The translations under genes and the position numbers were made by a program. From Talinum fruticosum (taxonomy: Eukaryota > Streptophyta > Magnoliopsida > Caryophyllales > Talinaceae), in assembly GCA_021018815.1 (NCBI GenBank), contig JAITYX010000140.1, forward strand, positions 442,501 to 506,500: a DNA stretch of 64,000 bases, read 5' to 3'. How positions within the stretch are numbered: the stretch's first letter is position 1; the number at the start of each line of letters is the position of its first letter. Below the pieces are notes generated by a model. It searched no databases. It was given only the letters and a program-made list of their open reading frames with translations, and was not told the DNA's origin. Shown here piece by piece: positions 23,078 to 33,881 of this stretch.

Positions 23078-23753
23078 ACCCCAAATCACTCTCCTTGACT
23101 GAATTCAATCTACCTATCTCTCCATTTTACGTGATCTTTTCAATTGGATTCTCGATCCGCACTTTCTTAACCATGTAAAATTTCCCGATGATTCTTTAAT
23201 CTCCATGATCCTCTTTCCACTCTATTATTCTTAACTATTTGTCCCCACTTTTGCCCACCATTTTGTACCATGAATCGATTTCACTAGGAATACCCACATC
23301 ATTATATCACCTCACTAAATTTTCTCGTTTTAAGGGAGAGAAAAATGAGGCAGAGAAACCCGAGTTTGTCGCGGCAGCCTCGACGTCGATACTCCAACCG
23401 GGTGTGGTTGGCATTGTGTGGTTTGGTCGTTTTATTGTTCTTTATTATTCTTTATTGTTCTTCTCAGCAAAGATAACCAACCCACGTCGAGACAATTAGG
23501 GGTAAGGGAGAGAGAAATCGAATAGAGAGAAAGGGAACCCGAGGATTATGAATAGAGAGAGAGATAACCAACCCATGTCGAGACAATTGGGGGTGAGGGA
23601 GAGAGATATAGTTGCCTATGTAATTTAGCTTATGAAGAGAGAAAGAGAGAGAAAGGAAACCTGAGGAAGAGGGTGAGGGTGAGGGAGAGGGAGAAGGGGT
23701 TCAATTTGATTCCCCTGTTTTCAATTTAGGAAGTTGAGGGTTGAATTTGCAGG

Positions 23754-23802
<49 letters not shown>

Positions 23803-23996
23803 CATCCGAGGAAGAGGGTGAGGGAGATGGGCAATTTACTAAATTCATTAAAACTTAATGGATCCAAACAAATATTTAACAAGTAAGTACCCCAATAATA
23901 GTTACAATATAATGTAAATCACTTTGAAAATCTTTTTAACATTATAGTCCCCTAAAAATAGTTTGCAAAAATGAGGGGTACTTCGAGCCGTTTTTG
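21907..23996. mobile_element. Non-autonomous Mutator-like element with long TIRs
   Basis: It is flanked by the 9 bp duplication GTTTTTACT (21898-21906) / GTTTTTATT (23997-24005), one mismatch. The left end TAAAAATGACTCAAAAATAC matches the reverse complement of the right end, CAAAAACGGCTCGAAGTAC. The inverted repeats extend about 380 bases (to about 22290 and from about 23603), including ATTATTGGGGTACTTAC and CATAAGCTAAATTACATAGG. A 9 bp TSD with long TIRs is typical of MULEs. The centre holds (GA/CT)n tracts, further copies of the subterminal segment, and exon-like sequence around 22360-22530. No transposase was seen. Confidence 0.85.
22858..23606. repeat. Internal repeats and GA/CT microsatellites of the Mutator-like element
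   Basis: 22858-22985 repeats the right subterminal segment (GGTTGAATTTGCAGGGAGGAG then GA runs, also at 23731-23800). 23469-23513 and 23561-23606 are near-identical direct copies of AGATAACCAACCCA(C/T)GTCGAGACAATT, about 92 bases apart. (CT)n lies at 23040-23080 and a further (GA)n just outside at 23758-23801. These produce several Ser/Leu- or Arg/Glu-rich false ORFs. Confidence 0.75.
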
Positions 23997-24038
23997 GTTT
24001 TTATTCTCAAAGCTATATTTTGCCTTCTAATTTTATCA

Positions 24039-24050
24039 TGGTATTAGAGC
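24039..24050 (+). other. Primer-binding site, tRNA-iMet type
   Basis: TGGTATTAGAGC starts immediately after the 5' LTR end TTATCA and matches the initiator-Met consensus TGGTATCAGAGC with one change. Confidence 0.9.
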
Positions 24051-24072
24051 CTTGATATTGTAATAAAAAATC

Positions 24073-24892
24073 ATGATGTCAAAAAAATTCGTGATCGATA
24101 ATACATCACCTTGTTATCTCCATCCATCCGACGGATTCGAAACATCACGGTCGTTAGGAAAAGGTTGTTACAACAACACCAAGACCAAAAAATAAACTCG
24201 ATTTTGTTAATGATAAAATCACCTTGACAGATGAGGCCGAAAAATATGAGAAAGACGTTTGGTAGATGGTAAACTCCACCATATACTCATGGTCATTAAA
24301 CATAATCGACCCCAAGCTATGTCCATCGGTTGCTTATGCTAATGTAGCCAAAGTCATGTGAGCGGATCTCAAAAGAGATACAAGTACTTCGATATGCCCA
24401 AGAAACACGATCTAAAGGTAAAAATTACAAACAAGTAAGCAAGATGCCGGGATAGTCGATGAGTACTACTCCAAACTCATGGGATTGTGGAGTGGATTGG
24501 AAATGTGATTACACATCATCGTTGTACTTGCAAAAGTCTACGTGCAATCTCTTAAGAGATGCTCGTCAAAGGTTGCCGAGGAGGAGAAAACTAATCAATT
24601 CTTGATGGGTTTGAGTGGTGAAAAGTACTCAACCATTTGAGGCCACATAGTACCCATGAAACCTCTACCATCTCTTGAGAAGATTTTCAGCATTTTCCGA
24701 CTAGAAGAACACCACAAGAAGTTTGTGATGGAGTGTGAAGAAAAACACGAAGCTGCCGCCTTTGCTGTCAACTCGAGACCGGTGGCGAACCAAATTGGCA
24801 GATCGGTGGAAAAGACCTTGTGTACACACTGCGAAAAATTCGGGCACGAGGAATCCAATTATTTCGAAATGATAAGATACCCAGAAAACTAG
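24073..24892 (+). pseudogene. gag: copia gag remnant
   Basis: The start MMSKKFVIDNTSPCYLHPSD matches the N-terminus of copia gag proteins (the PYYLHPSD-type motif). Further pieces are DEYYSKLMGLWSGLEM and NQFLMGLSGEKYSTI, then the open frame 24656-24892 with SLEKIFSIFRLEEHHK and the knuckle CTHCEKFGHEESNY. The knuckle keeps C, C and H of CX2CX4HX4C, but the last Cys is Tyr. Stops occur near 24196, 24508 and 24640. The frame then stops at 24892 and no protease is recognised beyond it. Confidence 0.82.
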
Positions 24893-25029
24893 GGTACCTG
24901 CAATCGAGGGAAAGGTGGCGAGAGGAAGCCATGATGGACGAGGTCGACGTGGTGGTTTCAGCATGGGGCGAGGAGGAGGCAGAGAAGGAGAACACACCGT
25001 TAATCATATTTGATTAATATGACACCTAA

Positions 25030-25290
25030 TAAGTCTGCTAAACAGAAAAACCTCGTATGAGTTGCTTTTTCAAAATCCCTTCCTATGATGATATTGGGAT
25101 TTTTGTGTTTAAGTTTTGCCAAGACTTTAAGACAAGACAAATTATCCACTAGAAGTGTATCTTTATGGGCTACCTCTATGGAAAAAAGGCTAGAGATTGT
25201 ATGATTTAGAAACCCAAAATTATTTCAATAGTAGAGACGTGGTCTTCGAAGAGGAGGTCTTTCCTTTTGCTAACAAAAATACGTAAAAAG
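25030..25290 (+). pseudogene. INT: copia integrase C-terminal remnant
   Basis: Decayed frames read CIFMGYLYGKKARDCMI and VVFEEEVFPF-like sequence, corresponding to the end of copia integrase (the FLGYPYGQKG region and the following F-E-E-E block). The zinc and catalytic parts expected before it are absent, indicating an internal deletion between gag and this point. The following 25300-25700 is linker with two imperfect copies of a GCCT-rich segment (25445-25500 and 25530-25580). Confidence 0.55.
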
Positions 25291-25699
25291 AGAAAATACC
25301 TCATAATTTTTCAGTTTAGGCTGGCCTGGAAGACTCAAGAACTTCCGAAGCCCACCTTTTGGAGGATATAACATCAAGGGGGAAGACAAGCAATGGGTTG
25401 CAAGCATAAAGTCTAACCAAACCCTCTAGGCCGCTACGTGAAAATTACGGCCGAGCCTCACGTGACCCAAAAGCTGCGCCTAGCCTTGAAAAGGCCCCTG
25501 TGCCAGAATACTTGTTGCTGCAAATTACTAGATAGGCCTCGCCCGACCTAGAAGTTGCGTCCAACCCTAAAAGGGCGCCTCGCCGTAAGGTGCACCAGAA
25601 CCAGCAGAGTCTTCAAGCTTAGCAAGTTACGTAAGATCCAAAACCAAATCTGGAATGAGTCCATCGAACGAAGAGACCACCTGCCTGTCAAAATGACTA

Positions 25700-26730
25700 T
25701 ATCTCGTTACGACCCGTGTCAAAAAGACTCTTCAGGTATGTGTTATCCGTTACATATGTCACGTACACGAATTTTTCTTCCTCACGTCAAAAGTTCTTAG
25801 CAGCTACTATAAAGATGCATGAACCACATTTTTACCATGACATTATAAAAGATGATTCTTGGAGAAAGGTGACAAAATGCTAAAATTGCCACCTTGGAAA
25901 AAAATGAGACATAGGACTTAGTTGATCTTCCCACTGGAAAGAAACCCATTAGCAACAAGTGGGTTTATCGAGTGAAGTACAATTCGACGGTAGCATCCAA
26001 GTGCTACAAAGCGCACCTAGTTGTGCAGGGAGATCAACAAGTTGAAGGAATTGATTACAAGGAGACGTTTGCACTGTGTAGAAAATGAATAGTGTACGTT
26101 GCTTCCTTGCTCGTTACTATCGCAAAAGGATGGGATTTACATCAATGGATGTTAATAATGTATTTTTTCATGGAGACTTGAATCAAGAGGTGTATATTAA
26201 ATTGCAACCCCGGTACACAACCTCTGGTCCCAACAAGGTTTGTAAGTTTGAAGAAATCATTGTATGGGTTACGTCAAGCACTTCGTCAATGGCTTGCTAA
26301 ACTATGTTCCAAGCTCTGTGGATACGAATTTACCAAGTCTTATGTTGATTACTCTCTCTTGACCTACCGACAGAGAGATGTATTCATGGTCCTAGTCTAT
26401 GTGGATGACATAGTCCTCACTAGCAACAATCAACATGCATGTCAAAAATTCAAAGACTACTTGAATAAATGCTTCGATCTAAAGGATCTCTATCCTTTAA
26501 AGTACTTTCTTGAGATTGAAGTTACGAAAGGATCTCAAGGCCTATTTATATGTCAAAGGAACTACGCCTTGGAAATAGTTGATGAGTGTGGTCTTTTAGG
26601 AGCAAAACCTATGGAATTGTTTATAGAGGAGAATCATAAACTCGGCCTTGCGAAGGGAAAATTATTAGATGATCCCTCCAGGTTACCATTGCCTCGTGGG
26701 ATGTCTTATTTACCTAACCATCACTAGACT
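25700..26730 (+). pseudogene. RT: copia reverse transcriptase remnant
   Basis: The sequence FLAATIKMHEPHFYHDIIKD leads into DLPTGKKPISNKWVYRVKYN and KAHLVVQGDQQVEGIDYKET across frame changes. The open frame 26248-26727 holds KKSLYGLRQALRQW, then LVYVDDIVLTSNN with the intact YVDD box, then DLKDLYPLKYFLEIEVTKG. Stops occur near 26085, 26300 and 26727. The usual QMDVNNAFLHGDL region is present but frameshifted near 26140-26190. Confidence 0.87.
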
Positions 26731-27297
26731 CTATCTCACCTATGCGGTGCACATATTATCCCAGGTCATGCATACACCCAAAGTAGAGCACATGGAAGCA
26801 AGCACGTCGTGTGATATGCTATCTAAAAGGCTCTGTCGAGCAAGGCATCCTTCTTCAAAGGGACTCGTAACCTCCAACTTACAGTGTTTGTGTGACTTAA
26901 ACTAAGGTGCTTGTCCTTTCTCACGAAGATCTTTGACTGGATATTTTATGTTTTTAGGAGAGTCACGTATATCCTAGAGAACAAAGAAACAAACCACCGT
27001 ATCTCGGTCATCAGCCGAAGCTGAATATCGCTCCATGGTAATTGCTACTAGCAAGCTAATATTGTTGAAGACTTTTCTCGGTCGCTTTAGTAATCTTTCA
27101 CATTACTCCTATGCAATTGTTTTTCGATAGTCGGCAGCCCTTCACATCACCAACAATTCAGTGATTCATAACCGGACAAAACATATTGAGATTAATTGTC
27201 ATTTTATACGTAAGAAACTTGAGGCTAAGATTATTAAACTATCCAAGATTCACACTTCACGACAACCAACCGACATCTTCACTAAAGACCTTAAATA
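26731..27297 (+). pseudogene. RH: copia RNase H remnant and pol end
   Basis: Reads [19 protein letters not shown], then AEAEYRSMVIATSKLI-like sequence near 27010-27060, then RTKHIEINCHFIRKKLEAK and SRQPTDIFTKDLK ending in a stop at 27297. Several frameshifts are present. The last motifs are standard for the copia pol C-terminus, and the PPT follows 57 bases later. Confidence 0.82.
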
Positions 27298-27354
27298 GGA
27301 CCAGTTGAACTATCTAAGATCCAAGTTAAGCATTGCTAATCTACATGCTCCAAC

Positions 27355-27365
27355 TTGAGGGGGAG
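27355..27365 (+). other. Polypurine tract
   Basis: TTGAGGGGGAG directly before the 3' LTR start TGTTAACAAG, the canonical copia arrangement. Confidence 0.85.
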
Positions 27366-27642
27366 TGTTAACAAGTAATTTGTTATTATTAGGAGAGTCA
27401 TTAGTAAATGGTTTACGTTAACAAGTATTTTGTTATTATCGCGAAAGTTGTTAGGATGAAGTTGGTCACCATTAGAGAGGCTAGTTGAAGACCAACTCAA
27501 ATTGAGATCAATAGGTTGTCTAAGACTTCTTTTTACTTGTATATTTATATTCACGACAATGATAGAACATCACACAACATAAATAAGAGAAAAGAAGAAG
27601 AGTTTCTCTCTCAACGTTATATCTTTCCTTCTAATTTTATCA
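27366..27642 (+). repeat. 3' LTR of the copia element
   Basis: From TGTTAACAAGTAATTTG to CTAATTTTATCA, 277 bp. It is colinear with the split 5' LTR: shared blocks include AGTTGGTCACCATTA, GACCAACTCAAATTGAGATC and ACATCACACAACA. It supplies the empty-site reference for the Mutator-like insertion. Confidence 0.9.
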
Positions 27643-28026
27643 TTCCTCTATCAATAATTTTACATAGAGTAGTCTCGTTATATTCTATAACTAACACCTT
27701 CTATCGAATAAAAGTTGGGGTTAGGTTAAATTCGGGTTAGAAAAATTAGTCAATGTCTAAAATTTGGACGAAATATTTTATCTAATATCCAGCTTTTTTC
27801 AGGTCAAAAAATCAAAGAAACCTAAATTTGAGTCAAAATCAGGTTCAAACAACGAAACAGAAAAATTCGTCTGTTTAAATTTAAAATTCGGACTAATAAC
27901 CGATGATCATACCTGATTATTTCTTTGTCGGACAAATTTGGGTGTTCGGATCGAACGAAATTTGCCGACATTGTTCTCTATTTCTCTCAGTCATCTCCTT
28001 TACTCTTCATTCTTCAATGTTTGTTT
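27643..28026. other. Unassigned AT-rich spacer
   Basis: No domain, repeat or supported ORF. Lies between the copia 3' LTR and the Tork-type LTR fragment starting at 28027. Confidence 0.4.
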
Positions 28027-28639
28027 TGTTGAAAAATTAAACAAGATGCAACTAATAACTAAATTGAACAAACTTATCTCGATCGAAGGGAGGCAATTGT
28101 GCCATGGTAATCCACTGCTCTAAAACCGAATTTGCTCCCATACTCGATACACTTGGGACTCATCAATAGTCGATCTCGAGGGATAAATAGGAAGTTGGTT
28201 GAATAGTGCACATGGACGAACAATGGTGAGGAACTTTGAACAATTACCAAAAACAGCTTTTAGAAATGGAGTTTTCTTTAGTGCATATGAAAACAGAGAA
28301 GAAATGCCCAATAAATAGATGGCTGAAACTAGAGCTGGCAAATAAGTCAAGGGGGTCGGGTTCGTGTTCATGTCGAACATTAAAGGTTTGAAACTCCTCC
28401 GACCTGAACTTGACCTGTTTAATAAACGGGTTGACCTAATTTTAACCTCGTTTACCCATTTAACATGCTGTTTTAATTTCACTAATTAAACATGAACTAC
28501 TTGCAATTAAACATAAAACGTTATTTGCAGTTAAAAAGGATAAAACCACTATCCATGAAGCTAAGTTTTAACCATTATAAACCAAAATACCAAACCACAA
28601 ACCAAAGCCTAAGTTCTTAAACATAAACCAAAATACACC

Positions 28640-29040
28640 ACTTACAATTAAACATAAAACATTATTTGCGCTTGGACGGATCGAGATCGCGCCGAGGAGG
28701 TAGAGTACGAGAGCAGCAATCGTGAGAGAGAGCTAGATGCCCCAAGAAGGTGGAGCACGAGATGTAGATCACCGAGATGAGCGAGAGTCGTTGAGGTTGA
28801 GGAGAGAGAGTGAGAGGGGATCGGTTGTGAGAGAAACAGATACGTAAGTGAGAGAGAGCAAGAGGAGAGAGAAAGAGAGATAAAGAGAGAGAAAGAGAGA
28901 GGGAGAGCAAGAGTGGTAGAGTTAGGTAGTCGTGGAAGAGGAGAGGGACCTCCACCACCAGCAGTAGAGAGGGAAGGGGAAACTATGAATCCGAGATGCA
29001 ACCTAGGGTTTTTTTTAGTTTTGGGGAACTTATATAGTGG
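28640..29040 (-). promoter_or_regulatory. Promoter-like unit on the minus strand inside the outer hAT-like element
   Basis: The minus strand has a CACTATATAAGTTCCC TATA-like box (plus 29026-29041), then AACCCTAGG and a CT-rich leader, then ORFs starting MVEVPLLFHDYLTLP rich in Leu/Ser. This resembles a captured plant promoter with 5' leader, but the ORFs are low-complexity products of CT repeats and I do not call a gene. Confidence 0.3.
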
Positions 29041-29299
29041 GATAATTATGGTTAGTAATACAGGGACCAAAACGAAAAAGGGGGAAACTTAAGCTACAAG
29101 TCGGGGTGAGTGGGACTAGGTACCCGATTATTTTGGCTAGACCCGATCCCGGACCCGGTTAGAATCAGGTCCAGATTTCTTGACCCAGTCCCACACTCGA
29201 TTCCGACCGGGTCCGGAAATTTGGAACCAGTCCTAGACCCGGTGGGAACAGGGTCCAGTGGTCCGAGACCGGTACTCTGCTACTTTTTTTAAGATAAAA

Positions 29300-31956
29300 A
29301 AATTAGGGTTTGCTTACTATATTAAACATCAATATGGAGTGTGGATTTTTACCAACATGTATGTTTAGGACTAACTACATTAAACATTAACATTCAAAAC
29401 AACATGGATTTTTACTATCAACCGAGAGATCGAAAAAGAGAGAGAAAGAGAGCAAGGGTAGGCCGAGAGAGAGCAAGTAGCAGTGTCAAGAAGCTAGAAC
29501 AGAGAAGAAGAGCGAGAAGAAGAGACCAGAGCAAAAACAGAGGAAGAGAAGAAGAGAACGAAAAGTAGAGGAAAGAGCGAGAGAGGGACCGAAAGAAGAG
29601 AGCTGAGCAAGGGGCTGGAACTTGAAACTGGTAGAGGAAAAATGACAGAAAGAAAGGTGAGAGCGAAAGCCCGACGGAACTAGAACGGAGGCCGAGCACT
29701 TGAGGGAGAACCAGAGGTAGCGGGAAGAAGAAAGAAGGTAGCCAAGTGATCGAAAGAGAGCAAGAATTAGAGTGAGAATCGGAGCATGAGAAAGACGGAG
29801 ATTGAGAGTGTTAGTAAAGAAGCGAGACCGAGGGCGATGAGAAGAAGAACCAGGAAACCCAAAAGGAAGAAGAAAAGAAAAGCAAAAACGCCCAATTCAA
29901 ACCGAAAATTCTTACAACCCTAAGAATCCAAGGTGAGTAATTCAATTCATCAAGAGTAAAACGAATTAGGTGGGTTAAATTTAAAATTAATTCATGAAAT
30001 TGGAAACCTTACATTTAATTAAAAAATTAGAGGCCTAATTCATCTGGATTTAGCAACTCGCGAATTCTTATTCATGTTATGAATTATACAATTTATTTTG
30101 TATGATTCACGAATATTAATGGATGTTTGAATATTGAAGAACATGATTATTGAGTTGTATGTGGAGAGTTTGATGAATTTAACTTAAATGGAATTAGAGG
30201 GTACAATCAAAAAATTTAAAAAATGGAAAAAATGTAGATTTTCCGTGTGATTACCTACTCTCCGAATTTTTGTGAATTCATTAGTAGCCAAAAAATTCTG
30301 AAATTTTTACTGGAGGTTCGTGATAATGTATGACAATTTTCTCTAAAGTTTTGTTCGTGTTGGATGGGTATCTTGGCAGTTATGAATTTTTGCGTGAAAT
30401 TGTTCTATTTTGGCAAAATTGGAATTAGTTGAGTAATTTGGTCAAAAATTGAAGTTTAAGAAGGTACTTTGATAGTTTAAGAGATATGTGATGGTTAAGG
30501 GAACTTGTGGAATCCTAAATCACGTATATGCAATAATATGCAATCATGGAACGATCGGTTCGTTAATTACAAATCCTAATTGATATGTTTATACTCGTGA
30601 TGTGTTTATCTTGAAATATATTGAATCAAGGCGATAGAAACATGTTTATATGAGTTATGTCAAATGGAAACATGTTATGTTCATTATTAATTATGAAGTT
30701 GTTATTTACGCAGATGATCAAGCATGATTTATGTGGATTAAGTGCATCCGGTCAGTAGATGTAAGTAATAAGAAAATAATAAGAAAATAAGAAATGTAAA
30801 TAACTAAAGAAGGGAAAAAGGATTGTATTATTGATGTAAAACCCCACGAATTAAACAGACCTATGAAGCTATGGTCATAGAAGTGTGTCAAACTAAAGCC
30901 ACGAATTGAATTGCTTCCACGAATTATTGACAGTATGCGTCCTTCAAAGTTTAAGGCCACAAATTGTTTTGCCTCCAAGAACTAAGCCCACGAATTATTT
31001 TGGCTCCAAGAATTAAAGAATTGGGTCTCTAGAGGAAAACATAAATCTTCTTTCCATTCAAAATTAAGATGACTTAAGTCAAGAATTATGATATGAAGAA
31101 ATGAATGATTATGCATGATGAACAAGAAAGAAAGAAAGAAAGAGTAAATGATTTATATCATGATTGAATATATGAATAAGCTCATGAACAAGAATGAATT
31201 TTATTTTCGTACGAAACTTATACGATGTAAGACAAGAACGGTGATATAATTTACGTGATGAATGATTTACATGATGAATGATTTTATGATGATTTGAATA
31301 GAAGAAATATGGCTGAATATATGACGAACACATATAGAAAGAACGAATGAAGTATGTGTTGATTGATTTCCGAGCATTTATACTTTGAATCACATGTTAT
31401 GAGTGAATATTGAACTTACTTGTGTTTATTAATGAATTAATGTACAATGTGAAATAAGGGGTTCGGTTTGGGTTATTCACTGGGCTCATAGTGCTCATGA
31501 CCTCACCAACATTTTCAGGTACCAAAGTAAGACTTCCAGGAATGGCTTTATGGCTTTCATGAGTAGTAGACTAACGGATAGGAGATTCCGAACTTGTCAT
31601 ATGTTTCATGTTTTTAGGTTGTAAAAGATTGGTTGTATGTTGAACTTAAATTTTAACCATGTATATATGAAAGATCAATATGGATACTCCGAGTGTGTGA
31701 CTCGTTTAGTTTGTGCTGTGAATACTCCAAGCGTGTGGCTCGTTGAGTGTATGATTGTGTTTTGTGTAGGGTTAAAGTTTTGAGCCTATGGGATTAGCCA
31801 AATTACATACAAAAATCTCCCGAAATTTTTGGGAAAACTTATGAAAATGTAAAACATGCTTCCGCCATTCTAAGAGAAAAGCTAGCAAACCTAAGTATTG
31901 GCAGGAGGAACCATGGCATGTAATACGTCGACTCAGGTCGGGGTGTGGTGTTATAT
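29300..31956 (+). repeat. Probable gypsy (chromovirus-type) LTR, plus strand, start unresolved
   Basis: A purine-rich island (29410-29890) ends in AATCCAAG/GTGAGTAA, a good splice-donor-like sequence. About 1.7 kb later an acceptor-like TTTTTAG occurs at 31612-31618, and the end reads GTAATACGTCGACTCAGG, then CGGGGTGTGGTGTTATA. This plan parallels the 2.7 kb solo LTRs, but sequence identity is low. The start was not found, and 30000-31500 has no coding domain. It could instead be cargo of the hAT-like element. Confidence 0.4.
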
Positions 31957-31957
31957 A

Positions 31958-32185
31958 ATATTTAGAGTATTTAAGATTTAGTATTTAGTTGGGTCATTTT
32001 ATTAGTAACCTTATTTATCCACAATATGTATAAATTGTATATTTGATCGAATACCTCCATGGTACTTCGAGCCATGTAAAAACACAAGCACTTATACATT
32101 TGAATTGAAGTACACATACTCAATTTGTTTATTTTAACTATAGTTTAAGAGGATTGATAATATCAATTAGGGTCGGGTTATTACA
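31958..32185 (-). repeat. LTR 5' end of a chromovirus-type element, minus strand
   Basis: On minus it begins TGTAATAACCCGACCCTAAT, close to the TGTAACAACCCGACCCTAAA start of the solo LTR at 16022. It carries ATTGAGTATGTGTACTTCAA where the solo LTRs have ATTGAGCGCGTGCACTTCAA. The rest of the LTR is cut off near 31957, where a plus-strand LTR end abuts it. Confidence 0.65.
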
Positions 32186-32245
32186 GTCTCCTCCGCTTTA
32201 AAATAAGTTTCATCATCAAAACTTGATATGGAGAAACTTCTTTTA
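32186..32245 (-). pseudogene. pol: Last codons of gypsy pol plus polypurine tract, minus strand
   Basis: On minus the sequence reads SSFDDETYFKAEE, then AAGCGGAGGAGAC abutting TGTAATAACCC. An acidic D-E-T-x-F-K end of pol followed by a purine tract and TGTAAYACCC is the 3' boundary typical of Tekay/Del-type chromoviruses. It links the TGTAACAACCC-type ends in this window to LTR retrotransposons. Sequence above 32250 is no longer recognisable as pol. Confidence 0.6.
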
Positions 32246-33811
32246 TGTTAAGAGGAAGTATTAAATTTTTATATGTTGCTTAATATTTCTCATGGATTCC
32301 CGTATATATAATCACTAAGCTTCATCTAAAATCAACACATGATTATTTGTAGAAGCTAATTTTCTCAGTGTTTATGGTATGAATTAATATCCCCTCTTAA
32401 AAGAAATTATATGTATATATAATGATATTATACTACTTTAGTCTAGCATGTAACCTTTATCTCTTGGATAATGAACACAACGAATTGTGTAACTACAATG
32501 TTTAATCATATATTGGCAAGAGCTTTATATAAATTCCACTTAAAAAGTTTATTTAGATATAAGATTCATATATTTGTGTTGTCCGAATCTAAGACTTTTT
32601 ATTGAATATGTTTTCATGACTTCATCTACACGTGTCTTCATAGCCTCAAATAACTATTATTTATTTCATTTTCAGGCACACCTTTTTCGCATATTCCTCA
32701 TTTTCAAACTTAGATTTATGTTCCAATCAATATATGATAACTATTTCATTATCCTAGTATTTTGCGTTTTCTCCATCCTCAATCACTTACCCTACCATAT
32801 CGAACATATTATATAATAAGATCTAACAACATAAAATTCTTTAAATCTAATAATCAATAATCTTATATCATCTATATTCAATGCTTTATCATAAGAAGTT
32901 AGAACAACATAGATATTCTCAACAGCCTGATAAGGATGTTCATAATATTGAAAGGTTTATTCTATAACTATTCGAAATGATAGGTTTAATAAGTTCAAGG
33001 TGTCCTTTCCTAAAAGATAACTAAGACATACAACAAAAAAATATACTCAAGTTTTTACCATCATATGAATTACTAAAAACCATGATTTACTATAAGATCA
33101 TGTGAATATTAATTTGATATATCTAGAAAAGAACTTTTAGGAATCAATATTGTTTGTCTTCGTTAAAGATAGTAATATATATATATATATATATGTTTGT
33201 GTGTGTAGTGCATACATGCACGTGCGAATAAAAATAATATAGATAGCCAAGTCATGGTCTAGAAAGGATTGATGGCTATTAGATGAACTTGTTTAAATTT
33301 TTTATTGGTGATCTCTAAGTAGTCAGAGAAGAAAATATTGGCAATGTTTTTATATAATGGTATTATAAAAAATTCAAATTTCAATAAATAATAAAGAGGA
33401 AATAATAAGTAGAGGAAATAACTTGGTAGTAGCATAGATTGAGTAAAAGACGTTCTGATTACAATAGATTTTCGTAGGAGAAGCAATAAGAGAAAGGTAT
33501 ATTCCAATATTACATCTAAGAAAGAAACTCAATGTTATGGAATTAAAGTTTCGCTAACAAGAAAACAATAATTTAGGGCATCCTTCTTAAGGAAATTTTT
33601 TTGATGCTGGAACCGGTGCTATAAATGTTGACATATGATGAATTAAACAACTCTTTATAGGAAGAATTTTGATGAATAACAACATGAATTATCGATAAAT
33701 ATAAGCTACAAAAGGTAATACGACTTGTCCTAATTTTGGGCAGGCCGAGAGAGAGTAGCAAAGAGTGAACCACAACCATAACCGAAAAGTAAAATTAAGA
33801 TCTCCTGAGTA

Positions 33812-33815
<4 letters not shown>
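32246..33815. other. Unassigned AT-rich stretch
   Basis: About 1.6 kb of AT-rich DNA with a short (AT)n/(GT)n tract at 33174-33206 and no recognisable domain. The ORFs present (32574-32816, 33259-33507) show no family features. It lies inside the inner hAT-like element, next to the chromovirus pol end, and may be decayed pol. Confidence 0.35.

Positions 33816-33817
<2 letters not shown>

Positions 33818-33877
<60 letters not shown>
33818..33877. repeat. (AT)n microsatellite
   Basis: About 30 uninterrupted TA units, giving the false YIYIYI ORFs on minus. Located just inside the right terminal zone of the inner hAT-like element. Confidence 0.95.

Positions 33878-33881
<4 letters not shown>

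Larger units (their letters stand above)
21674..24038 (+). repeat. 5' LTR of the copia element, split by an insertion
   Basis: The left part is 21674-21906, starting TGGTTAACAAGTATTTTG; the right part is 24006-24038, ending CTAATTTTATCA next to the PBS. Removing the Mutator-like insert and one 9 bp duplication gives about 266 bp that aligns end to end with the 3' LTR (277 bp, 27366-27642). The LTR starts TGTTAAC in the 3' copy, and this copy has one inserted G. Confidence 0.88.
21674..27642 (+). mobile_element. Ty1/copia element with both LTRs, dead, carrying a Mutator-like insertion in its 5' LTR
   Basis: 5' LTR (split), PBS at 24039, gag, truncated integrase, RT, RNase H, PPT and 3' LTR are all in order on plus. 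Without the 2.09 kb insert the element is about 3.9 kb, shorter than an intact copia because protease and most of integrase are missing. The LTRs are clearly related but diverged by many substitutions, so the insertion is old. The flanks TCTCC and TTCCT do not form a convincing target duplication. Confidence 0.88.

Noticed and set aside
22742..23178. ORFs rich in Ser/Leu or Arg/Glu
   Set aside because: Products of GA/CT microsatellites within the Mutator-like element.
28648..29070. 140-codon Leu/Ser-rich ORF resembling a signal-peptide protein
   Set aside because: Derived from (CT)n/(GA)n repeats; no domain, and an alternative frame is equally open.
29418..29699. Phe/Leu/Ser-rich ORF on minus
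   Set aside because: Complement of a purine-rich low-complexity island.
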